Assembly (NCBI GenBank): GCA_017472105.1
Contig: JAFUQY010000029.1
Span: forward strand, 1 to 14,793
DNA length: 14,793 nucleotides
Reading direction: 5' to 3'
From: Clostridia bacterium
GTDB taxonomy: Bacteria; Bacillota_A; Clostridia; Oscillospirales; CAG-272
Translations under genes and position numbers: made by a program
Shown: positions 1 to 9,900 of the stretch, one piece after another
Position numbering within the stretch: position 1 is the stretch's first letter
How the letters are laid out: each line of letters begins with the position of its first letter
Notes under the pieces: generated by a model
Database searches by the model: none
What the model was told of the DNA's origin: nothing
Seen by the model: only the letters and a program-made list of their open reading frames with translations

Positions 1-3000
1 TTACGGTGACGGTGTCGAGATCCGCACGTCTGGGCATACCGAAAATCTGAACCGCGGATGCATTGGGAGTGGTCACGGAGAATTCCTTGCCGAAATATGC
101 TTCATTGTTTACTGTAAAGGTAACGGATGCCCTGCCGGCTTCACCTTCGGTTTCGGAGGGCGTATAGATGAAGGAAGCATTGGCATTTTTATTCTCAGGT
201 GCTGAGGTATCGGTACCTTTCATCCATACCAGAGGATACTCCGCGCCGCCGCAGCTTACAGCAAACGTGGAACGCGCTTCGGTTTCGGTGAAAGCCGCAT
301 AGGAAACGGTAATCATCGCGTCTTCGGTGCCTGCTTTGGATTCATCCAGCATAAAGGTATGAGCGGTACCGGAGGCATTGGCATCAATCTCAGTTTCACT
401 CAGTCCTGCGGAAGACGCATACATGGACATATACAGAACGGAACCGTCATCTGCATTGCGGTAAACAGGCACACTGAACAGTGCAAGAGGCTCAGCGGTC
501 GCTTCGGGTGCATCGTACTTGCCGAATGCAAATTCAACGCCGTCTTCGCCCCAGTAGTATGTCACACCGGCGTCGATGCCCAGCACATGAAAAGCGCCCC
601 ACATCCGTTCCGGGTTCACACCGAGGTCCACATTGGCGATTTGGTAATTGGGAATAAAGGGAACCCAGCCGGGAACCTGAATTCCTGCATTGGCGAAGCC
701 TTCCCAGAAAGGATAGGGCTCGCCGTTTTCGTCTTCCATCTGTTCCAGAAGCATGGAACCGTAGCCGGTCAGGATATCGAGCACATTCAGCTGAATCGAG
801 GCATTGAACCTGATCTTCGGGTACCAGTAAACCGAGGCACCCAGATGCTTCAGCACATCAATGCTGACAGTGCCGAGATCCAGCCCGATGTTATCGACAG
901 CTACGGAGAATCCGCGTGCGGACATTGCAAGCTCCGTTGTTGCGGACAGAACGGAGAACAGTGCGAACTGACCCTTGAACAGAATTGTCAGAGGCGGCAG
1001 AACGGATGCTGTGAAGATGGTGTTGTAAATATCCTTGACACCGCCGCCGAGACCGCGGATCCAGAACACGCCGAATCCGTCCACGTTGATGCCGGGAGTA
1101 AAGCCGCCCATGAAGAAGGAAATCTCATCGGGAACGGGAATGGAGTTGTAACTCTTGAGTCCGAGGGAACCTTCCATCTCGAAGATGACGAAGTCCGCCG
1201 TGCCTTCCACTCTCATCGACCATTCTTCGCCCATGATGCGGATGTTCAGGGAACCGGCGAGCGCGGGCATCCCCTGTGTATAGGAGGGAACCTCGATGTC
1301 CACCGACGCATTGACGCCGATGAAGCCGCCGCCGAAAAGAATATCGTGCAGCGCGATGGCAAAGGATCCGCCGGAGGAATCCATCATCTTTTTGACTTCC
1401 TCGCGGTTGCGTTCGTTCACATCACGGATCTGCTCTGCCACATAGGGACGGCCTGCCAGACGGTTCTGTTCCTGATAGTAAGCGAATTTCGCGTCTTCTG
1501 CCTTGTCATAAACATAGGTGTTGGGAACCAGAAAATCCGGGCTGACTTCCGCACCGAATGCGATAACATATTTGGACGGCTCATCGTCTCCGATAGTACT
1601 ACCGATGAAATCGTAGTACATCCGTCCGAATTCTGCATATCGGAATTCCATAACCATACCGGCAAGCGTCTGAGCACCGGATGCAGCACCGGGCCAGCAG
1701 AGCATGATCGCATCCTTGTTGGCTTCGCTGTTTTCCACGTTGCCGTCAAGATGGTCGCCCATCTTATCGTACTTGCCGAGGATGGTGTTGTTGGTGATGG
1801 TGGAAAGCGCGCAGACGCCGTCCCATACCTTGGTGCGTGCACCGGTGGTATATACCTCACCGTCGATATCGACCAGAATTTCCTGATCGGCGGTATTGGC
1901 GCCATCCACTGTGATTTCCAGCGTACCGTTGTCAACGTCGAGACAATTGCTGATGTTGATGGAATCACCGCCGTCCACTGCGATTGCTTTTGCACCCACA
2001 ATGGTCTGACCTTCGTAAGTCAGACTGAAGCTGCCGCGGAATTCCATAAGATTGCAGTCCATGAAATCCACAGTGCTGTAAAAACTGTCGTAGTCCGCTT
2101 CGGAAGCAAATGCCCGGAGACGGTACATATTGGTGTTGTCGGTGTCAGCATTGTAAGCCGGGTTATATTCAATGACCACGACGCCGAACGCCTGATTCTT
2201 GAATGCGGGGCTGTCACCGACCACAAAGCGGAGCGCATCTCCTGTGGCATCGATCTTCGTGGTGTCCGTCCAGTCAAAGACTGCCTGCCAGGTTCCTTCG
2301 GTCAGTTCCTGATCCACCACCACTTCGATGGTGTTTTCATTGGTGTCCACGAATACCTTTTCATCGGGAATGATGATATCTGCTCTGCCATCCATGGGGC
2401 GGAGAACTAAGTTATAGTCTTCCTTCTGACGGAGAAGCACAAAATTGGTACCGGTGATGTTCAGGGTTCTGGTACCGGTCACAAATACCGCTTCGGGCGT
2501 CATGCCGGTAAAGGAAAGTGCAGTACCGGTGCCGCCGGGACAGAGGATATAGGCATCCCTCTCGCCGAGCACTTTTTCTTCCCGCAGATGAATCGCGCCT
2601 TCTGTCCCGGAAAGATCGAAACAGCGCACTCCGATTTTGCGGTACTGTGTGGAAGACGCGGGAGTTGCCGCAAATGGAATGGAAATCGCTCTTTCTTCGC
2701 CGGGGATCAGATCGATCACTTGCAGATAGTAGGGATCGGCGTGAGAGGCATCGGTATTCTGCCGGTTTTCCGTATCGTAGGATACCAGCCCTTCTTCCGG
2801 ATAGAGAGCCACCGCCATCTGATCGATAACCTGATCGGAAATATTGGTTACCCGGACATTCATGACGAAGGTACCGCTTTCGCCGTCCTGTACCAGTGCA
2901 TCGTATCCGGTGCCGTCCTCGTTTACGGTGAGAGCGGCAGGCATTTCAAAGTTGATTGCAACACTGTCGGCAGTATCGATGGTGGCATTGGAATACACGC

Positions 3001-3901
3001 CGTAATATGTACCGATTGCCGTTCCCTGTTCTCCGGACACAGCGGTACCCATGTTGTAATACATGGCAAAGGCACTGTCCGCGGTCAGATAATTGTTTAG
3101 GGGATTGGTGAAATACAGCTCACTGTCCGGCGCATAGTCGAATACCGTGGAGGCCAGATTGTTCCAGTGACCGAAAGCGATTCTGTCGGGCTGGATGTAC
3201 CGGTCCGATACGGTTGCGTTGACAATATACGCCATCACGGAGGGAGCAAACTCATTGTCGTAGGCAAAGAAGGAACTGTTGTACGCATCTCCCGGAAGAA
3301 TCTGTTCGGATTCCACCGTAGCATAGATGCCGTCCTCCTGAGTCAGCTCGTAAACGGCGTAATCCTGATAGCCGAGCGCAGTATCCATAAGTACACGCGC
3401 CTGAATATCAGCATTTTCACCGGTGTTTTTTACCTGATAGGTAATGTAAGCCATACCGTGCTGGTTTGAAGTCGTATCCAGCAGAGCGATGTTCTGTGTG
3501 AATTCCAGATCATCCACGGACCAGACCGCAGTGATGCTTGTGTCATCCGCAGTCACGGTCACATCGGAGCTGTTCACACCGAGGAATCCGTATTCCCGTC
3601 CGAAGATGTAGTCCCGGCTCTTTCCGTTTCTGGTGACGCGGAAGGAAGTGTAGGACGTATCAAAATCCTCGTCGGGGTACAGGAGGAATTTATTGTTGTC
3701 GGATTTGTTCAGCTTGTTTCCCTCGAGTGTGTCGATGAGAAAGCCGCCGTTCTCTTTGGAAACCCGCACGGAGAGGAATCCGTCGTTGAGTTCCACATAT
3801 CCCGGATCGCTGACTTCAGCCGCCACAATTTCCATGGGAACCAGCCCAAGAATCATGACAGACGTCAGAATCAGCGACAGCAGGCGTTTGAATCCTTTCA
3901 T
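1..3901 (-). CDS. Giant secreted multidomain protein, 3' end beyond the window (at least 1300 aa)
   Basis: Reading on the minus strand from an ATG at 3901, the frame stays open for 1300 codons to the left edge, so the C-terminus is missing. The start is set by AAAAGGAG (plus 3910-3917), 8 nt before the ATG. Residues 1-28 form a signal peptide (MKGFKRLLS, hydrophobic core, V-A-A before Glu29), so the protein is exported. Seen in order: residues about 35-300, beta-rich with MDTALGYQDYA near 170, reminiscent of mutarotase-like sandwich domains (recollection, weak); about 330-420, a CARDB-like module (FVMNVRVTNISDQ); about 455-545, a TIG/IPT-like module (LNITGTNFVLL); about 590-740, beta-rich with ITNNTI, possibly beta-helical; about 780-840, a charged stretch including a helical-looking NERNREEVKKMM; about 840-1110, unusually hydrophobic, Gly-rich beta strands; about 1120-1300, Ig-like repeats. 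No catalytic motif was recognised. It lies 87 bp after the 2602-aa gene and is probably co-transcribed. Existence is sure; function is not. Confidence 0.9.
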   Translation of the reverse strand, partial: MKGFKRLLSLILTSVMILGLVPMEIVAAEVSDPGYVELNDGFLSVRVSKENGGFLIDTLEGNKLNKSDNNKFLLYPDEDFDTSYTSFRVTRNGKSRDYIFGREYGFLGVNSSDVTVTADDTSITAVWSVDDLEFTQNIALLDTTSNQHGMAYITYQVKNTGENADIQARVLMDTALGYQDYAVYELTQEDGIYATVESEQILPGDAYNSSFFAYDNEFAPSVMAYIVNATVSDRYIQPDRIAFGHWNNLASTVFDYAPDSELYFTNPLNNYLTADSAFAMYYNMGTAVSGEQGTAIGTYYGVYSNATIDTADSVAINFEMPAALTVNEDGTGYDALVQDGESGTFVMNVRVTNISDQVIDQMAVALYPEEGLVSYDTENRQNTDASHADPYYLQVIDLIPGEERAISIPFAATPASSTQYRKIGVRCFDLSGTEGAIHLREEKVLGERDAYILCPGGTGTALSFTGMTPEAVFVTGTRTLNITGTNFVLLRQKEDYNLVLRPMDGRADIIIPDEKVFVDTNENTIEVVVDQELTEGTWQAVFDWTDTTKIDATGDALRFVVGDSPAFKNQAFGVVVIEYNPAYNADTDNTNMYRLRAFASEADYDSFYSTVDFMDCNLMEFRGSFSLTYEGQTIVGAKAIAVDGGDSINISNCLDVDNGTLEITVDGANTADQEILVDIDGEVYTTGARTKVWDGVCALSTITNNTILGKYDKMGDHLDGNVENSEANKDAIMLCWPGAASGAQTLAGMVMEFRYAEFGRMYYDFIGSTIGDDEPSKYVIAFGAEVSPDFLVPNTYVYDKAEDAKFAYYQEQNRLAGRPYVAEQIRDVNERNREEVKKMMDSSGGSFAIALHDILFGGGFIGVNASVDIEVPSYTQGMPALAGSLNIRIMGEEWSMRVEGTADFVIFEMEGSLGLKSYNSIPVPDEISFFMGGFTPGINVDGFGVFWIRGLGGGVKDIYNTIFTASVLPPLTILFKGQFALFSVLSATTELAMSARGFSVAVDNIGLDLGTVSIDVLKHLGASVYWYPKIRFNASIQLNVLDILTGYGSMLLEQMEDENGEPYPFWEGFANAGIQVPGWVPFIPNYQIANVDLGVNPERMWGAFHVLGIDAGVTYYWGEDGVEFAFGKYDAPEATAEPLALFSVPVYRNADDGSVLYMSMYASSAGLSETEIDANASGTAHTFMLDESKAGTEDAMITVSYAAFTETEARSTFAVSCGGAEYPLVWMKGTDTSAPENKNANASFIYTPSETEGEAGRASVTFTVNNEAYFGKEFSVTTPNASAVQIFGMPRRADLDTVTV

Positions 3902-3919
3902 GAATGAATCTCCTTTTCC

Positions 3920-3953
3920 CCGTCCTCCACTGCGGATTGACAGCGAAGGACGG
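3920..3953 (-). other. Intercistronic stem-loop between the two giant-protein genes
   Basis: CCGTCCTCCACTG (3920-3932) and CAGCGAAGGACGG (3941-3953) form a 13-bp stem in the minus-strand transcript. Eleven pairs are Watson-Crick and two are G-U wobbles, around an 8-nt loop. It ends 3 nt before the AAAAGGAG ribosome binding site of the downstream gene. No U-run follows on either strand, so it is not a normal intrinsic terminator. A role in mRNA processing, 3'-end stability of the upstream message, or modulation of downstream translation is inferred. Confidence 0.6.
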
Positions 3954-3988
3954 ATACAGAGTTTGTATGTTGCTTGATAAATCGGATT

Positions 3989-6900
3989 TTACTTGATATA
4001 AACGATGAACCGGTAGATGTCACGGCTCTGGGAGGATACGCAGACGGTGTAATAGCCCTTTTTCCCTGCAAACGGGAGAACAGCCTCGCCGTCGGTCATT
4101 TCCAGCTCAGTGGAACCGATCTTCATCTGGGCTTCGGTTTTGATACCGGTCTTGTAGGTAACCTTGTAAGGTTCGTTCTGAAGATTTACACGGAGCAGAA
4201 GCTCTGCGTCGTTTTCCGCAAGACAGATGCTGCCGCGTTCCACGAATACGCCGTCGAGGGTGATTTCGGGAGCACTGCCGTCGTTGATTCTCAGAAGACC
4301 TTCGATATCCGCAGTATTTTCGGATGCGTCCACTGCGATATACTTCACCACGGAAGTTCCGGCACCTTCGGGAGCTGTATATTCAAGCCTGAGAAATACG
4401 CTGCCTTCGCGGTCGTCCGCTGTGATGGCATTGTCCCGGATCAGTGTTTCCAGCTCGGCTGCATCGGTATTCAGAAGGGATGCGTGTACTGTGTACTGCT
4501 TCAGATCGATCATGGGAGGCGTGATGTCGGGGAAGAAGATCTCCGGGAATACACCGCTTGCGGTATTGCCGTAGGTGTCCTTCGCCATAACCACACCGCC
4601 GCTTCCCGTGCCGACAGTCATCTTAGTCCATGTCTCAGCGGATGCGGGAACAATCTTTCCGTCAAAGTGGATGTCCGCGTCACGGGAAACCTTTACATAG
4701 AAAGTATCGCCTGCGTTGACAGTGCCGAGACTTGCGGGCGTTTCCACAGCACCTGTGCCGTCCGCATTCAGACTGTACTGCATCATAATGGGTTCGGTAA
4801 CAAGTGCGGTCAGGGTCACCTTTTCGACAGTGGTATTGCCCGCCATGTCGGTGAAGGTGTAGGTATAGGTGCCGTTTTCCTTCAGCGTGCGTGTGAATTC
4901 GGTGCCGACGCCGTTGCCTTCGCGGAAGCTTACCTTTTCGTCGGAGGTAAGAGTAATCACCGCGGACTTTGCGTTATCGCTGACTTCGGGTTCGCTGATC
5001 GTAATCACAGGGGAAATGAAGTCAATGTTCGTGACCTCCTGCAGCTCAACTGTTTTCGTCCACTGACCGTTCGCCGCCTTGAAGATCAGCTTCAGGGGCT
5101 CGGTGTTGGCGTTATAGCGAACCGTCGCACGGGTGCCGGTGATCAGAATGGAAACCGTTGAGGGCAGAGAAGCATTGCCGCACTGAACATCAACCATCTG
5201 TTTGTTGAAGTCAATGTATGCAAATACATCGGTGTTGGTGGGCTTTCCTGCACTGCGGGACCAGGTTATCTTCACCACAGCGGGTGCTTCGTTGTCAATA
5301 TCATTGACGTCGATAACGATGCTTCCGGTGATGGTGGTGTTGTTGTAAAGGAAGCGGTAAGAAACCGTGTAGCTGCCGTTTTGGTCAACCGAGACGGTGT
5401 CCGAGGTAGTATCAGGATTGGTGCCGTCCAGTGCGGTAATCACGATATCACTGCCGCCGTCCGGTGCAATCAGCTGAATCTTTACGGCAACACTGCCGTC
5501 TTCATTTGTCGCGAGGGTCTTTGTGTAAGTGGGAACGGGATTTTCGCTGACATTGCTGATATCCATGGGGATGATGACGGTATTGTTCTTCTCATCCACC
5601 ACATAAACAGTAAACTTCGCAGACGCAGTCACATCCAGAATTGCTCCGGAGAGAGCCACGCCGCTGATGGCATCGCTGGATCCGGCCGCGTAAGTCACTT
5701 CAACATCGGGGTAAAGCCCTTCCTTGATGAAGATTCTTGTTTTGCTGTTGTCCTGAACTTCCACCTGGAAGCGGAACCGGTTCGCCCAGCCAACCGCAGA
5801 GAGCATTTTTGCGGCGTCTGTGTATGCGGTATAGGATTCGTCCTTGGGAGTCAGGGTGGGATTGATGGGTTCGGTGACGCCGTTGCTTGTCCGGTCGGAA
5901 AGATCCTCAGCGATATAGTACAGATTCAGCTGCTGCGTCTTTCCGTCACGGATCGCATAGGGCGTGATCCGGACACTGGGCGTGCGGGTGTCGTCAGGCT
6001 GGGGCTGAACTTCGGGTGCTTCTTCTTCGGGATAGAGATTCTCGATTTCGGGAGCGACATATTCTCTCAGCAGAACGGGACAGGTTACGGTGTAATCGCC
6101 GTAGTAAACGTAATTGCCGTTTTCGTCCAGCTCATTGGTGCAGATATCACGGAAGGTGTAGACCGCAAATCCGTACTCATCGAGCGTGAGAGAGGGATCG
6201 TCCCATTTGAAGGTGTACTCGGGGCGCTCACCGGTGAGAGGATCGATCAGTTCCCAGAGACCGCTTGCGTCTTCCAGATATACGGTGACATCGCCGCCGT
6301 TGTAGCTGCCGCATTCAACCATGCCGCTGAAGACATAATCACCGTTTTCATCTTCTTCGTAAACTTCCTCACGCCATGCGTCCACACTCCATACCGCTTC
6401 GGGAATAGCCGCGGAGACATTCTCGATGGGAAGATAGTAATCAACAAATCTGGGATTCTGATCCGTCGAGTCTGCTTTTTCCCAGTGGAAGTGGAGGCGT
6501 TCCTTTTCTTTGATTTCCAGTTTAACCGTACTGCCCCTTGCAATATAGTAATCCGCCCGGAGTTCGCCGTCAATCAGGCTGGTGGTGTTATTATCCCAAC
6601 TGATGAAGCATTCCTCATGCAGAAAATCTTCGGGTATTGTAACCGTCACGATAATCGGCTTGCTGGTTGCTTCCGTGGAGCTCAGCTCAACAATGGGTCC
6701 TGTAACAGTGACGTCTATCTCTTCTTCATAGGAATTACCCCATGCATCGGTAACCGTGATGGGATAAGTTCCGGGCAAATTAATGTCGTAGATGGACTGA
6801 TTGAAATTAAAGCTGTCTCCGCCATCCAGTGATACATAAGTCGGCCAGTGAGCCATATAGTAATGGATATCATAGCTGTAATTATTGATATAGGCAGAGC

Positions 6901-9900
6901 CGTATCTCTCCTCAACCGATTCAGGCTTGGAGCTCTTATATACCAGCTGATCGATCACGACGGTATCGGAAATCAGATATTCACCGCTGGCGCTGTCATA
7001 CAGTTCCACATAGACTCTCACAACGGGTGCCGCAGTCTCTACGATGTCTTCGGAATCCGTGATGGGATGAGCGAAATCAATTGCGAGATCTGCCATAATG
7101 GGAGTACCATCCGTAGCCACGGAGAAGGATGTCCCTATGGATCCGAAGTCCGTGCAGACTGCATCCTCAAAGGGAAGCCGCTTGATTACCTCGTCATTTT
7201 CATCCAGATAAACCACAGAGCTCTTCGCGATATCGATATATCCGGCATAAGAAAGTTCCGCTTCCACAGTTACGCCGCCGAACACTGTGTTTGCTGTGAG
7301 ATTGGAGAAGAAGCCTGCGCTCTTTCCTACCATATTATATTGAGGAACCACATCGCCTAAGGTGGGATCATAGTCAGTCGCGCTGTTTATCAGCTGCGGG
7401 AACACCAGAACGGTCGCACCGCTTTCGTCGATCACCATGAACGCACCGGATGCGGTATCGGCAGTGTATTTGCCGGAAACATCGGTGGCAGTTCCCTTCA
7501 TGGTGCCGTAGTTTTCGTCGTTGTCCAGACGGACTACGGTATCCGCTTCGGTTTCGGTCACAAAGTATTTCAAGCTGTAGTTGAAATAGCCGTCCAATAC
7601 GTTCGGATCTGCAATCTTCACGCCGTCGGAATCATAGAAACCGCCGCTGGTGGCAAGTGCATACTTTCCGCCTTTAGGCATACCCAGAAGATCCTCATAA
7701 TAGCCGTTTTCGAGATCGGTGATTACCGAATAGCGGTTGTATTCGTAATTCTTCAGGACTTCCGCAGTGCTCTCGAACAGTCCGGTTTCCTCATTATATA
7801 CCCGGGACGAGGGAGTCTCGACAACACTGAAATAATTCTTGTCCAGCCAGTAATATTCCACAATATTGCTGCCGGAGAATACGTTGGCAAGGCTTGCGTC
7901 CGCTTGTATAATGTTGATGGGTTCGCCGGATTCTGCCGTTTCTGACAGAGATCTCTTTACATCAAGATTCAGACCTGCTTCGGGAGCGGAGGAAGTAACG
8001 TAAATCGTCAGTTCATAGATCGGCGAAACATTGCCGTTTTCCATCACAACCTGATACCGGATGAGGTTTTCACCGTCCTTGAGCTTCAGCTTTCCCGTCA
8101 TGTCGTAGATGCCGTCCGTCTTTTTGGGCGAGGCATTCATAAGTCCGCTGGTGCTGTTTTCTGACCATTCGTAGTGCTCGGTGGCATTTTCACTGTCGTA
8201 TTTCCAGATCCAGTTCCTATCTGCATCTGCGGTCACTATCCAGCCCTCTGCGCGGGATGTATGAATCGCAGGATTCCAGATGTAGAAGCCTTCGACCTTA
8301 CCTGCGGTCATTCCGCCGACTTGCTTCGTCACTTCACCGTCAAAGGCGAGGGTGAAACCGAAATTGTACAGACCGGAGGTTTCCGCAGAGTAGGTGGCGG
8401 TACGTACCGCTTCCTTCTGTCCGGCGAGGCTGAGGGTCAGTTCCTCAAGGTTTTCGCCGGGAGCCACGGTCTTTTCGATGACATACAGGGATCCGTCTTC
8501 AGCAAGCTGGGTACCGCTGCCGACATGGGTCAGAACCGGTTTGCCGTTTTCGTCGAGCTGGATGAAGCTGGGAGCCGTACCTTTGGAACTGAGCGTGGAA
8601 CCGGGCGTGATGTAGTATTCCGTTACCTGCGGCGCGGACTGCGGCTTTTCGTTGTCCACGACAAGCACTTTATCGCAGACGTATTCCCAGCTCAGTCCTG
8701 CACTGTGGGCGTAGGTTACTGCGATTTCGTAAACACCGGTTTCGTATTCCGCCGCCGGGATAAGGAAACTCTGCTGCATTGCATACAGAGGTGCGGTCAT
8801 CATCACAACCCCGGTCTCCTTGTTCCGCACGGTGACAAAGCTGTTTGCGGCATCCAGCTGCTTATCTACCGCATCGTTGTTCGTGTCTTCCGCGTCCGCT
8901 TTGAACATGGTTTCGAGAGCCACGGTGAATTCCATGCCTTCGAGTGTGCGGTTGTACAGCTGGTTGGTGTCGGGCATATCCGTCACGGAAGCTCTCCAGA
9001 TTCCGGCATTACCGTCGGGAACATGCATGAAGGACACACTGCCCTCGATGTCGCTGTAAGTTGCCGCCCTCGGATCGTCGGTATTGATGTTGCCGCTCAC
9101 GATATCCTTGTTGGGCTGTACAGTCAGATCGTAGCAGGCGGATTCAAATTCCATTTTCACTTCGCCGTACCAGTAATCCAGTACGTCTCCGAGATAAACA
9201 ATCTCATAATCGGTACAGGTATCGCCGGAACCGGCTGTGAAATAATTGTTGGGATTCAGAATCAGCGCCATCACATTCTGCGGACCGCCGTCGGAATTCA
9301 GAACGACATAAGTTGTTTTTCCGGATTCCAGGAATGTTCTGATTTTATCGGGAGCTTCATTATGTATATAGCCTTCGCCGAAGGTCACTCTTACACGGGT
9401 GTAGGTTTTAAGCTCCTGCTCTCCCATATAGCTGACGAGCGGAGTTACCATTACCTCATGTGCCGTAAGATGTTCCTGTGCATCGGTCTTCAGCACAAAT
9501 GTGGAAGCAGCTCGTTGCGTGTAGATTTTCTGGGATGCGGATACAATGGAGCTGACATTCCCGGACGCGTCCTTCGCATATACCCACAGCGTCACATTCG
9601 CATTTTCACCGGAAATCACCTTTGCGTGGTCCTCGGGAAGCGTCCACTGCGCTTTTTCCTCAGCGGAAGCATTGCCTGCGTGAATCCAGCCGTTGTCGTA
9701 ATAATCCGGTTTGGTATCACTATCACTCCACTGGAAGTAGGTGTCAACGGTTTTGTTTTTCTCATAAGTGGTCCAGGAACCGGTGATTTTCGCACCGTCC
9801 GCACTGTAACTTACATTCAGCATGGGTGCGGTCACGGAAGGCGCGGTGGTATCGATGATGTATTCGGGATTCTCAATGCTTCCTTCCGCAAGGTTGCCGG

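Noticed and set aside
359..2410. 683-codon open frame on the plus strand opposite the truncated giant gene
   Set aside because: The minus frame here is continuous with a signal peptide, a ribosome binding site and recognisable beta-domain motifs. The plus frame has no ribosome binding site or domain, and its Cys/His/Gly/Val-rich sequence is what mirrored codons give.
3902..3988. Intrinsic terminator between the two giant genes
   Set aside because: A stem-loop exists, but no U-run follows it on either strand, and the next gene's ribosome binding site comes at once.
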